DNA from: Sphingomonas sp. Leaf407
GTDB lineage: Bacteria > Pseudomonadota > Alphaproteobacteria > Sphingomonadales > Sphingomonadaceae
DNA: 64,000 nucleotides
NCBI RefSeq assembly: GCF_001425385.1
Contig: NZ_LMQO01000004.1
Location: 62,001-126,000 of the forward strand
Reading direction: 5' to 3'
Every line of letters begins with the position of its first letter. The first letter of the stretch is position 1. Below are positions 18,801-26,156 of the stretch, piece by piece. Both the position numbers and the translations under genes were made by a program. The notes beneath the pieces are model-generated. The model had not been told where the DNA came from. It saw only the letters and a program-made list of their open reading frames with translations, and ran no database searches.

Positions 18801-19029
18801 CGGCATCACCAACGGCGCGATCTTCGGCCGCAACTATGGTCAGCTCGACTTCTCGGGCAACGTCGACCTCGGCAAGATCCTCGGCAACGACTATCTGCCG
18901 ACCGTCGTCGTCAACGTCATCAACATCACCAAGCAGGCGCAGGCGAGCTACTTCCAGTTCCCCAACGCGACCTTCAACGAATATAATCCCGGCCGCACGC
19001 TGCTGGTCGGCATCCGCGGCCGCTTCTGA
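15805..19029 (+). CDS. TonB-dependent outer-membrane receptor (carbohydrate type)
   Basis: A 1074-residue protein with a signal peptide ending at VLAQ, a TonB-box-like DDIVVTGYRASL, a plug domain (AESVNRIPGVTISREVTGEG, VAIRGLGTNFTRVLLNG) and a long barrel ending with GIRGRF, the usual terminal aromatic. It would bind an oligosaccharide at the surface and import it using TonB and ExbBD. The start at 15805 follows GGGGAGAGG. It comes 159 bases after GH43 and has its own operator-like sites. The size and the plug style match sphingomonad and Caulobacter receptors linked to plant-glycan use. It ends at a clear terminator. Confidence 0.92.
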   Translation: MATTGLLRRAGSVSMLLLGTTAWPVLAQTTTPPTATVVTETTAAEAQAQDGAGATQPTAIDSTAQAPADPSTTGNDDIVVTGYRASLTSQTNAKRNSIGFTDTIFAEDIGKFPDTNIAESVNRIPGVTISREVTGEGANVAIRGLGTNFTRVLLNGAPAAIASVRFDAQSTNREVDLDLIPTELFTQLTVSKSPTASQIEGGAAGTVNLRSARPFDNPKPYISYGLQGSKVSTADKWGYRGHVLASATFGDFGILVGGAAVKNQFRVDGFETVGWTNPNLTAAQSSSATRNATGGGNFTIPTTVPANAGNGLIAGTVIDQAFLLRNNPGATIDQIDNGILPRLGRPRTEIGERTRYNGLVSLEWRPSDALHFYVDGMYAKRDTEFTRTAMNWAVRNGAAIPLNTTYDKTDCSAGCTVTGGTYANAQFFLEYRPYKDTQDYWGVNPGAEFVVNDFIKGDLQANYTQSNFRRESPTFLVITPPSSGTTVTYKNDGGIPSITSNVDLNNPANFGWAGGGRVNLNGEERKTETRGIRGSLLFGDEKRFSVRVGGAYDDVSRRITPFDNTIPWQAAICGNNPSVVLPSPNRQPICDGANVPGTVAPSGYPTYPAYGTAATVGGAPLVYRGSIIPTAAVPSYLLPGDNGFVTVDWNKVKAATGYDQLLAGATETGAGSSGANGGLIREKVTGTFVEMNGVFDVGDEDTIRLNGGVRYVRTEQVVGGRTTVPNPLNTRNGVTCPGSSANNFALDGSCYAPIINFTETNRLYSNFLPSASIAYNFGRKAVARGSISRTMTRPDPNQLLPGASFVQPSADVGTLGNNALNPYISDNIDLGFEYYTGGEGVIAVAAFRKSITGFTINGVNTVPFSTLEPFGITFSSLTQAQQQALIDRARPSGIAPEQVLIQIQQQVNANGKLKVNGLEFQITQPLDFLTRHIGVEGFGVQGNLTLIDQKGEGTGAPAVALGVAPTTYTLTGYYEGNGLSTRLTYTYNEGSQGSGLNQNGITNGAIFGRNYGQLDFSGNVDLGKILGNDYLPTVVVNVINITKQAQASYFQFPNATFNEYNPGRTLLVGIRGRF

Positions 19030-19059
19030 TCGGTCCGGTTCAACCCTTCCCTCCCCTGA

Positions 19060-19092
19060 CGTGGTCGGCATCCGTGCCGGCCACGTTTTTTT
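19060..19092 (+). terminator. Rho-independent terminator after TonB receptor
   Basis: CGTGGTCGGCA and TGCCGGCCACG pair (one G-U) around a 4-base loop and are followed by seven T residues. It starts 31 bases after the receptor stop. Confidence 0.9.
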
Positions 19093-19183
19093 ATGCCGGA
19101 TGACCGAAACGTCACCATCCGGCCAGCCGGCGGTAGCATCCGGCGCGTCAGATGGTCCGGTGTGGGCGGCAGGGAGCCAGGCG

Positions 19184-19561
19184 ATGCAGAGCACGGCAGA
19201 ACGAACCAACCGGTCGGATACCCCCCGGACCAGCCACCGCCGGCGCGCCAGGCCGCTCGACGAGCGCATCTGCCACATGATCTGCCCGATCGCCGCGGCG
19301 ATGGTCGGCGTCTGCCTGACCGGGATCGGGCTGCTTCACGTCACCCTGTCGCTGCACCGCCAGCACAGCTTCGCCGACGACCTGCTCTCGATCGATGCGC
19401 TGACGTTCCTGATCGCGACGTTCAGTTCCTATTTCGCGATGCGGACCCAGTCGGCACGGCGGCTCCACCGGCTGGAACGGATTGCCGATGCGACGTTCAT
19501 CACCGCGATGCTGCTACTGACGGCGGCCTGTTTCATCATCACCTATGTGCTGAACGCCTGA
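19184..19561 (+). CDS. Hypothetical small membrane protein
   Basis: A 125-residue protein, basic at the N-terminus (TSHRRRARPLDERICHMI), then three hydrophobic segments: AAAMVGVCLTGIGLLHVTL, ALTFLIATFSSYFAM and FITAMLLLTAACFIITYVL. AGGGAG lies 8 to 13 bases before the ATG at 19184. I recognise no family. Its end overlaps the convergent M48/PDZ protease gene by 48 bases. It follows a terminator, so it should have its own promoter. Confidence 0.6.
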   Translation: MQSTAERTNRSDTPRTSHRRRARPLDERICHMICPIAAAMVGVCLTGIGLLHVTLSLHRQHSFADDLLSIDALTFLIATFSSYFAMRTQSARRLHRLERIADATFITAMLLLTAACFIITYVLNA

Positions 19562-20473
19562 CCCGTCCCCGGCCAGCACCGCGCGCAACGCGGCGATACG
19601 GACGGCGGTGGCGGGATGGTCGCGATCGAGCCAGTCGATCCGCCCGCGCGACACCGCCTCCAGCAGCGGGATCGCGGCGGCGGGCGCAAAGCCGGCATCG
19701 GCCATGATCGCCACCGCCAGCCGGTCCGCCGCCAGTTCCTGCGCGCGCACGTCCACCCGGTCGCGTGCCGCCCGGCGCGCCGCGACATGGCCGAGCAGGA
19801 TGTGCGCCATCTCGTGCGCCATCGCAAAGGCGAGCGCATCGTCCCGCGACGCAAGCCGCGCGAGGCCGGACGTGACCGCGATATAGCGCCCGTCGGCGCG
19901 GGCGTTGACCCCGTCCTCGATCGCGACCGCGAACCGTGCCGCACACCCCGCATCGCCGGCCAGCGTCAGCGACAACGCCTGCCCGTCGCGCCGGATACCG
20001 ATCGTTACCGGCCCCCGCGCCAGTGCGCCGGCCAGATAGTCGACCATCCGTTCGGTCCGGTCGAACGAAGCCGCCGCGCCGATCGCATCGCGCGCGAAGC
20101 CGGTCAGGTCGCCGCCGTCGATCGCGACGATCTCATCCCCCGCCCGCACCCCGGCCCGCGCCGCCGCGCCGTTCGCCACGACCGCGCGGACGCCGAAACC
20201 ATCACCCAGTCCCAGCGACTTGGCGATTGCGGCACGGTCGCTTTGCGCATATCCGCCGATGTCGTGGAGTATCAGGCCGGACATCTTTTCGGGTACCGCG
20301 CAGCGCGCCTGTGCGCCGCGCGCCAGACGATAGCCGATCGTGGCGATGCGGGTTTCCAGTGCCAGATCGTCGTCGACCGGTGACGCTCCGGCCGATGCCG
20401 GCATCGCGATCATGCACAGCACGAGCGCGATCCATCGCCACCACGGCGCGAACAATCTGGAACGGATGACCAT
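19514..20473 (-). CDS. M48-like metalloprotease with PDZ domain, exported
   Basis: A 319-residue protein with a signal peptide (WWRWIALVLCMIAMPASAGA). Residues roughly 80 to 170 form a PDZ-like domain (GFGVRAVVANGAAARAGVRA, GDEIVAIDG). The protease motif is AMAHEMAHILLGH, giving HExxH, and AQELAADRLA downstream gives the third zinc ligand region ExxxD. It should act as a periplasmic zinc peptidase in envelope quality control. Its ATG shares bases with the ATG chosen for the divergent polymerase gene (CCATGG), so one of the two starts is probably elsewhere. Convergent overlap of 48 bases with the small membrane protein. Confidence 0.8.
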   Translation of the reverse strand: MVIRSRLFAPWWRWIALVLCMIAMPASAGASPVDDDLALETRIATIGYRLARGAQARCAVPEKMSGLILHDIGGYAQSDRAAIAKSLGLGDGFGVRAVVANGAAARAGVRAGDEIVAIDGGDLTGFARDAIGAAASFDRTERMVDYLAGALARGPVTIGIRRDGQALSLTLAGDAGCAARFAVAIEDGVNARADGRYIAVTSGLARLASRDDALAFAMAHEMAHILLGHVAARRAARDRVDVRAQELAADRLAVAIMADAGFAPAAAIPLLEAVSRGRIDWLDRDHPATAVRIAALRAVLAGDGSGVQHIGDDETGRRQ

Positions 20474-23084
20474 GGCCCGCAGCGCCTCCTTCGCCGGCGG
20501 ATCGCACGCCCCGCGTCGATCCGCAAACCTTCCCTATCCGGATACCGGCGGGACGGACGATCGCGCGTGGCGGGGTGAGGTCGTGCCGCTCGTCTATCTC
20601 GCCTTCGTCCTGCTGCTGGGTGGTGGCGGCACCTATTATCCGCTGGTCGAAACGGCGATCGAATGGGCCGCGATCGGCGTGATCGGCTGGTCGGCGCTGC
20701 GGCTGCGCCATGCCGCGATCGGCCTGTTCGGCAAGGCGTTGCTGGCGCTCGCCGCGCTCGTGCTGCTGCTGCCGCTCGCGCAACTGATCCCGTTGCCGTG
20801 GAGCATGTGGAGCACGCTGGGCGGGCAGGAACAGGCCGCCGCCATCTACCGCATCCTCGGCTGGGAAGGCGTATCGCGACCGCTCAGCCTCTCTCCCGAT
20901 GCCACGCGGGCGACGCTGCTCGCGCAACTGCCGGCGCTGGCCGCGCTGCTGGCGGTGCTGGGGCTGTCATGGACCGCACGGCTCGTTGCGTTGCGTATCG
21001 TCGTCGCAATCGCGCTGCTCGGCGTACTCGTCGCCGCGCTCCAGATCGCGGCCGGGCCGGATGCCGCGCCGCTGCTCTACGACACCGCACATCGCGGCTA
21101 TGGCGTCGGGCTGTTCGTCAACCGCAACCATCAGGCGGTGTTCCTGCTGGTCGCAATGCTGGTATCCACCGTCCCCGGCGTGCTGGTTCCCGATCGGCGC
21201 GGCGTGGGCGGCATCGGCCGCCTGCCCTTCCCCGCGCTTCTCGCGATCGTCGCCCTGCTGGCGATGGGCGTGCTGGCCAGCGCGTCGCGGACCGCGCTCC
21301 TGCTCCTGCCGCTGGCGCTGGCCGGTGCGCTGCTGCCCTTCGTCCGCCGGGTGCGACGCGGTCGCTGGCTGCCCGCGACGATCGGCGTCGCCATGGTCGC
21401 GGCGGTCGCGCTGTGGTTCACCCCGCTGGTGCAGGGCGTCCTCGCCCGCTTCGCGACGGTCGGGGAAGAGGATCGCTACAACTACTGGGACAACAGCCTG
21501 TTCGCGCTGCGCCAGTCGCTGCCATGGGGCACGGGCTTCGGCAGTTTCCAGACGGTGTATCCCGTCGTCGAACCGCTCGACCAGATCCAGTTCCTGACCG
21601 TGCCGCACGCGCATAGCGACTATCTCGAACTGGCGATGGAGGGGGGCGTGCCCGCGCTGGCGCTGGCGCTGGCCGGACTGGTGCTGGTCGGCCGGGGACT
21701 GGTCGCGGCGTTGCGCGCGGACGGGGCCGATGCCACGACCCGGCGCGGCGTGGCGATCGGGGCCACCGGCGGCATCGTCATGCTGCTGGCGGGATCGATC
21801 GTCGATTTCCCGCTGCGGATGAGCGCGCTGCTGACCTTGTTCGCGGCACTGGTCGCGCTGCTCGCGCCACCGGCGATCGTGCCGGCACGCCGGCGCAGCG
21901 GCATCGCGTGGCGTATCGTCGTCGCGGTCGTCCTGCTGGGCGCTGCATGGCAGGCGCTGGCGCAAGGATTGTCGCAGCAACTGATGCACGGCCGGCAAGG
22001 AGCCGCCGCCGCGCAGGTCGCGCCATGGTCCGGCCGGGCATGGGCGATGGTCGCCGCGCAGCACCCGCTTCCCGCACAGGCGGCGGCGGCGGAAGCCGCC
22101 GCGCGGCGCGCGTTCGCCACCCGGCCGATGGACGCAGTCGCGGTGCGGGTCGCCGGGCTGGCCGCCATCGCGCGGGGCGATACCGCGACCGGACAGACGC
22201 TGCTGCGACAGGCGGCCCAACTCGGCTGGCGCGACGCACCGACGCAATTGTGGCTGGTGCGCGAGGCGATCAACGCCGGCGCGTTCGACTTCGCGCTCGA
22301 ACGGATCGACGCGCTGCTGCGCCAGCGGCAACTGGCGCCGATCCTCTATGCGCAGATGAGCCGGCTGTTCGATCTGCCCGAGGGCCGCAGAGCGATCGCC
22401 CGGCGACTGGCCGAACGCCCCGGCTGGCGACAGGGATTTCTCAACACACTAGCACGCGGCGCCCCCGACCGGGTCGATGCGCTGGCCGCCTTCTATGGCG
22501 ATCTGGCGCGGGCCGGCGTGCCGGTTCGCACCGACGAGGTCCGGCTGACGCTGTGGCGACTGGCCGAGGCCGGCGACATGGTCGCCGCCGAACGGCTGTG
22601 GCGGATGGCGGGCGGCACCGGGCGGATTGGCAACGGCGGGTTCGATGGTCCGGCAGGCGCATTGCCGCCCGCCGCACCGCCGTTCGACTGGCGCGCGCCG
22701 CCCGCCGCCGGGGTGCGCGTCGCGATCGGCGAGCCCGACCAGCCGTGGAACGGACAGGCGGTGGAGATCGCCGCCGATGCCGGGTCCGCCGGCACGCCGC
22801 TGGCGCAGCGGACCCGGTTGCTGTCCGGCACCTACCGGCTGGGCTTCGTCCTGCGCAGCGACGGTCCGGTCCCCGCGCTCGACTGGATCGTCGCGTGTGG
22901 CGACGCGCCGTCGGTCGCGGCGACGCTGGCCGTACCGGTCGCGGATCGTGGCTGGCAACGCTACGCCGGGACCATCCGTCTGCCCGGTCGGTGCGACGAT
23001 GGCGAACTGCGCGTCCGGCTGGGCGAGACGAACCGGGCGGTGTCGGCGTGGATCGACGACGTGACGCTTGCCCCGACCGGCTGA
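20472..23084 (+). CDS. O-antigen ligase / polysaccharide polymerase-like membrane protein with C-terminal extension
   Basis: An 870-residue protein. About eleven hydrophobic spans cover residues 40 to 500. The Wzy_C/O-antigen-ligase region includes VNRNHQAVFLLVAMLVS, LASASRTALLLLPLAL, NYWDNSLFALRQSLPWGTGF and TVPHAHSDYLELAMEGGVPA; the conserved histidines of that motif are present. The last 370 residues are soluble, helical TPR-like repeats followed by a beta-rich, carbohydrate-binding-like tail. It probably polymerises or transfers exopolysaccharide units in the periplasm. It heads a Wza/Wzc gene set. The start is uncertain: the ATG at 20472 overlaps the divergent gene's ATG, and a start further in near residue 37 is possible. 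Confidence 0.78.
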   Translation: MARSASFAGGSHAPRRSANLPYPDTGGTDDRAWRGEVVPLVYLAFVLLLGGGGTYYPLVETAIEWAAIGVIGWSALRLRHAAIGLFGKALLALAALVLLLPLAQLIPLPWSMWSTLGGQEQAAAIYRILGWEGVSRPLSLSPDATRATLLAQLPALAALLAVLGLSWTARLVALRIVVAIALLGVLVAALQIAAGPDAAPLLYDTAHRGYGVGLFVNRNHQAVFLLVAMLVSTVPGVLVPDRRGVGGIGRLPFPALLAIVALLAMGVLASASRTALLLLPLALAGALLPFVRRVRRGRWLPATIGVAMVAAVALWFTPLVQGVLARFATVGEEDRYNYWDNSLFALRQSLPWGTGFGSFQTVYPVVEPLDQIQFLTVPHAHSDYLELAMEGGVPALALALAGLVLVGRGLVAALRADGADATTRRGVAIGATGGIVMLLAGSIVDFPLRMSALLTLFAALVALLAPPAIVPARRRSGIAWRIVVAVVLLGAAWQALAQGLSQQLMHGRQGAAAAQVAPWSGRAWAMVAAQHPLPAQAAAAEAAARRAFATRPMDAVAVRVAGLAAIARGDTATGQTLLRQAAQLGWRDAPTQLWLVREAINAGAFDFALERIDALLRQRQLAPILYAQMSRLFDLPEGRRAIARRLAERPGWRQGFLNTLARGAPDRVDALAAFYGDLARAGVPVRTDEVRLTLWRLAEAGDMVAAERLWRMAGGTGRIGNGGFDGPAGALPPAAPPFDWRAPPAAGVRVAIGEPDQPWNGQAVEIAADAGSAGTPLAQRTRLLSGTYRLGFVLRSDGPVPALDWIVACGDAPSVAATLAVPVADRGWQRYAGTIRLPGRCDDGELRVRLGETNRAVSAWIDDVTLAPTG

Positions 23085-23098
23085 TCGACCGCGCCACA

Positions 23099-23125
23099 CC
23101 CACGCGATGCGCATGATCGCGTGGG
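23099..23125 (+). other. Hairpin between the polymerase gene and the Wza-like gene
   Basis: CCCACGCGAT and ATCGCGTGGG form a perfect 10-base stem with a 7-base loop, starting 14 bases after the polymerase stop. There is no T-tract, so it may act as an attenuator, processing site or weak terminator within the exopolysaccharide gene set. Confidence 0.5.
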
Positions 23126-23189
23126 TTGCGGTATGCGGCCGTCAAAAAGAATGATACGGCCTGCACCGGGGTTTGAGCGGGATGATGGA

Positions 23190-23900
23190 ATGACGCTTGG
23201 GGTAGCTTCTCGGCGACGCGCGTCGCTGACGGCGGTACTATGTCTGGTGGTCGGCGCGTGTTCGGGGCCGAACATCGGGCCGAACGTGCGGTCGGGCAGC
23301 GCGGCCTATGAGGTGATACCCGCACCGGTCGGTGAACTGACCGCACAGGACTATCGCATCGGGCCGCTCGATTCGGTCGACATCACCGTGTTTCAGGAAG
23401 GCGACATCTCCAGCAAGGGCGTCGTCGTCGATGCCTCGGGCGATCTGTCGATGCCGCTGATCGGACGGATTCATGCCGGGGGGCTGACCACGACGCAGCT
23501 CGCCGAGGTGATCCGCCAGCGTCTCGGCGCACGCTTCTACGTCAATCCGCAGGTCAGCGTCGTCGTCTCCAGCTCGGTGTCGCAGCGCATCACCGTGCAG
23601 GGACAGGTGACCGAACCCGGTATCTACCCGATCCAGGGCGCGACCACGCTGCTCGACGCGATGGCGCTCGCCAAGGGCGAGACCGAGAATGCCGCGCTGA
23701 ACGAAGTGCTGGTGATCCGCTATGTCGAGGGCAAGCGGATGGCGGCGGTGTTCAACGTTGCCCGCGTCCGTCGCGGCGACGATCCCGATCCGGCGATCCT
23801 CGCGCGCGACGTGGTGATCGTCGGCAACAGCAACCTCAAGAAGATCTGGCACGACACGCTGCGCGCCGCGCCGCTGTTCGGCGTCTTCACCCAATTCTGA
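23190..23900 (+). CDS. Polysaccharide export lipoprotein, Wza-like
   Basis: A 236-residue protein. The start at 23190 gives a signal LTAVLCLVVGAC with a lipobox, so it should be an outer-membrane lipoprotein. Residues about 50 to 140 are a Poly_export domain (YRIGPLDSVDITVFQEGDIS, GDLSMPLIGRIHAGGLT), followed by a SLBB-type domain (ITVQGQVTEPGIYPIQGATT, LLDAMALAKGE). It would form the outer-membrane export channel for a surface polysaccharide. It lies between the polymerase and the Wzc-like kinase gene, with a 23-base gap to the latter. It is shorter than E. coli Wza (about 380 residues), as is usual for alphaproteobacterial versions with one SLBB domain. Confidence 0.88.
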   Translation: MTLGVASRRRASLTAVLCLVVGACSGPNIGPNVRSGSAAYEVIPAPVGELTAQDYRIGPLDSVDITVFQEGDISSKGVVVDASGDLSMPLIGRIHAGGLTTTQLAEVIRQRLGARFYVNPQVSVVVSSSVSQRITVQGQVTEPGIYPIQGATTLLDAMALAKGETENAALNEVLVIRYVEGKRMAAVFNVARVRRGDDPDPAILARDVVIVGNSNLKKIWHDTLRAAPLFGVFTQF

Positions 23901-23923
23901 CGCTCGGGAACCAGGACCAGGCG

Positions 23924-26146
23924 ATGATGCAACAGGCGACCGGCGGCTTCGATACCGCCCCCGACCGGACGATCGGTCCGCGCGACACCGGCCGGCACGC
24001 AGCCGCGGCCGGCGACGATCCGTCGTTGCTGCCCGATGCGGAGGACGAGGCGGGTTTCGATCCGCGCGCCATCTGGGCGGTGGTCTATCGCAACCGGCTG
24101 GTGATGATCCTGATCGTCGCGCTGGCGCTGGTGCTGGGCGTCGTCTCGATCATGGTGACGCCGCGCATCTATCAGGCGCGCTCCAGCGTGCAGATCGACC
24201 AGCAGGTCGCCAAGGTGCTCGGCACCGAGGATTCGGAACCGGCCACCGCCGGCGGCGATGCCGACCGGTTCCTCCAGACGCAGGTCGACGTCATCAACAG
24301 CCGGGCGATGGCCAAGCGCGTGTCCGACAGCCTCGGGCTGGCGGCGAACGACGCCTTCCTCGAATCGATGGGCGGCCGGGCCAAATTGCCGGTGCCGGGC
24401 GAACGTCGCATCGATCAGGTGCTCGACACGCTCCAGAATAATCTGAACGTCGACCTGCGCCGCAATTCGCGCGTGGTCGGTGTCCAGTTCAAGAGCCGCG
24501 ACCCGGCCCTCGCCGCGCGCATCGCCAACAGCTATGCGAACAATTTCATCGAGAGCAACATCCAGCGCAAGTTCTCGACCTCGGCCTATTCGCGCGAGTT
24601 CCTCCAGAATCAGCTCGGGCTGGCCAAGGGGCGGCTGGAAGCTTCGGAACGCTCGCTCATCAACTATGCCCGTTCGGCGCAGTTGATCGACGCCAGCACT
24701 GGCGCGCGCCGGACCGGCCAGCCCGATGGTCCGCAGTCGCTGGTGACGGCGAACCTCGTGCAGTTGAACGAAAGCTATGCGACCGCCGCCGCCGCGCGGG
24801 TGCAGGCGCAGCAGCGCTACGAACAGGCGCGCGCCACGCCGCTGCTCTCGCTGCCCGACGTCTTGTCGAACCCGGCGGCGCAGGAGATGCTGCAACGCCG
24901 CGCCGAACTGAACGGACAGCTCAACCAGCTTCGCGAACGGTTGAAGCCCGATCACCCGACCGTCATCCAGGCGACGGCACAGCTCGACGCGCTCAACGCG
25001 CAGTTGAACCAGCTCGCCGGCAGCATCCTCGCGTCGATCCGCAACCAGTATCTGACCGCGCAGCGCCAGCAGGATGCGATCGACCGGCAGGTGTCGGGGC
25101 TGAAGAGCGCGACGCTCGCCGAACAGGATCGCGGCGTGCAGTATAATATCTTCAAGCGCGAGGTGGATACCAACCGCCAGCTCTACGAAAGCCTGCTCCA
25201 GCGCTTCAAGGAAGTGAGCGCCGAAGCCGGCGTCGCGACCAACAACATCACGCTGGTCGACAGCGCCGAAGCGCCGCGTCGGCCGACCTCGCCGCGCCCG
25301 CTCGTCAATATGGCGCTGGCGCTGGTGGCGGGCGTGTTCCTCGCCGGCCTCTATGCCTTCGGGCGCGAGCGGCTGGACGATGCGATCCGCGATCCGCGCG
25401 ACGTGGAGACGAAGCTGCACCTGCCGCTGCTGGGCGTCGTGCCCGAACAGGAGGAGGGCGATCCGCTGGTCGCGCTGCGCGATACCAAGTCGGAGATCGC
25501 CGAGGCCTATTACGCGATCCGCACCTCGCTCGAACTGTCGTCGAACCAGGGGCTGCCGCGCTCGCTGCTCGTCACCAGCAGCCAGATGGCGGAAGGCAAG
25601 TCGACCACCTCCTATGCCCTCGCCCGCGATTTCGCCTCGATCGGGCACAAGGTCCTGCTGGTTGATGCCGATCTGCGGCGGCCGTCGCTCCACCGGCTGA
25701 TGAACATGAGCGCGGCCGACAAGGGCCTGTCGACCGTGCTCGCCCGAATGACCCCGGTCGAGGATGCGGTGGTGTCGACCGATACCGACAATCTGTCGTT
25801 CCTGCCCGCCGGCCCGCTGCCGCCCGATCCGGCCAATCTGTTCGCGGGCACCGTGCCGGCCGACCTGCTGGCGAAGCTGGGCGAACGGTACGATCTGATC
25901 GTGCTCGACGGGCCGCCGGTGCTGGCGCTGGCCGATGCGACCGCGCTCGCGTCGTCGGCCGCCGCGACGGTCATCATCGCCGAGGCGGGTGGCGCGCATT
26001 ACGGGCAGGTGCGCAACGCCATCACCCGGCTGGTCCGCGCGCAGGGCCATGTGCTCGGCTGCATCGTCACCAAGTACAACCGTCGCAAGTCGGGCTATGC
26101 CGCGACCGGCAATTATTACCGCTACGATTACCGCGCGAAGGAATAG
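23924..26146 (+). CDS. Polysaccharide co-polymerase / BY-kinase, Wzc-like
   Basis: A 740-residue inner-membrane protein. Transmembrane segments flank a periplasmic coiled region: LVMILIVALALVLGVVSIMV near residue 60 and PLVNMALALVAGVFLAGLYA near residue 460. The Wzz domain has PRIYQARSSVQID. The C-terminal kinase has Walker A SSQMAEGKSTTSYALA, Walker A' LLVDADLRRPS and Walker B LIVLDGPPVLALAD, and ends with a tyrosine cluster (YNRRKSGYAATGNYYRYDY). It controls polymer length and export by cycles of tyrosine autophosphorylation. Kinase and co-polymerase are fused, unlike in Gram-positives. It is the last gene of the export set and is convergent with dnaE2, 10 bases away. Confidence 0.92.
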   Translation: MMQQATGGFDTAPDRTIGPRDTGRHAAAAGDDPSLLPDAEDEAGFDPRAIWAVVYRNRLVMILIVALALVLGVVSIMVTPRIYQARSSVQIDQQVAKVLGTEDSEPATAGGDADRFLQTQVDVINSRAMAKRVSDSLGLAANDAFLESMGGRAKLPVPGERRIDQVLDTLQNNLNVDLRRNSRVVGVQFKSRDPALAARIANSYANNFIESNIQRKFSTSAYSREFLQNQLGLAKGRLEASERSLINYARSAQLIDASTGARRTGQPDGPQSLVTANLVQLNESYATAAAARVQAQQRYEQARATPLLSLPDVLSNPAAQEMLQRRAELNGQLNQLRERLKPDHPTVIQATAQLDALNAQLNQLAGSILASIRNQYLTAQRQQDAIDRQVSGLKSATLAEQDRGVQYNIFKREVDTNRQLYESLLQRFKEVSAEAGVATNNITLVDSAEAPRRPTSPRPLVNMALALVAGVFLAGLYAFGRERLDDAIRDPRDVETKLHLPLLGVVPEQEEGDPLVALRDTKSEIAEAYYAIRTSLELSSNQGLPRSLLVTSSQMAEGKSTTSYALARDFASIGHKVLLVDADLRRPSLHRLMNMSAADKGLSTVLARMTPVEDAVVSTDTDNLSFLPAGPLPPDPANLFAGTVPADLLAKLGERYDLIVLDGPPVLALADATALASSAAATVIIAEAGGAHYGQVRNAITRLVRAQGHVLGCIVTKYNRRKSGYAATGNYYRYDYRAKE

Positions 26147-26156
26147 TGCGGACGGT

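Noticed and set aside
11639..19029. The GH2, GH43 and TonB receptor genes as a Bacteroidetes-type SusCD locus
   Set aside because: There is no SusD-like lipoprotein; the arrangement is the proteobacterial TonB-receptor plus CAZyme type.
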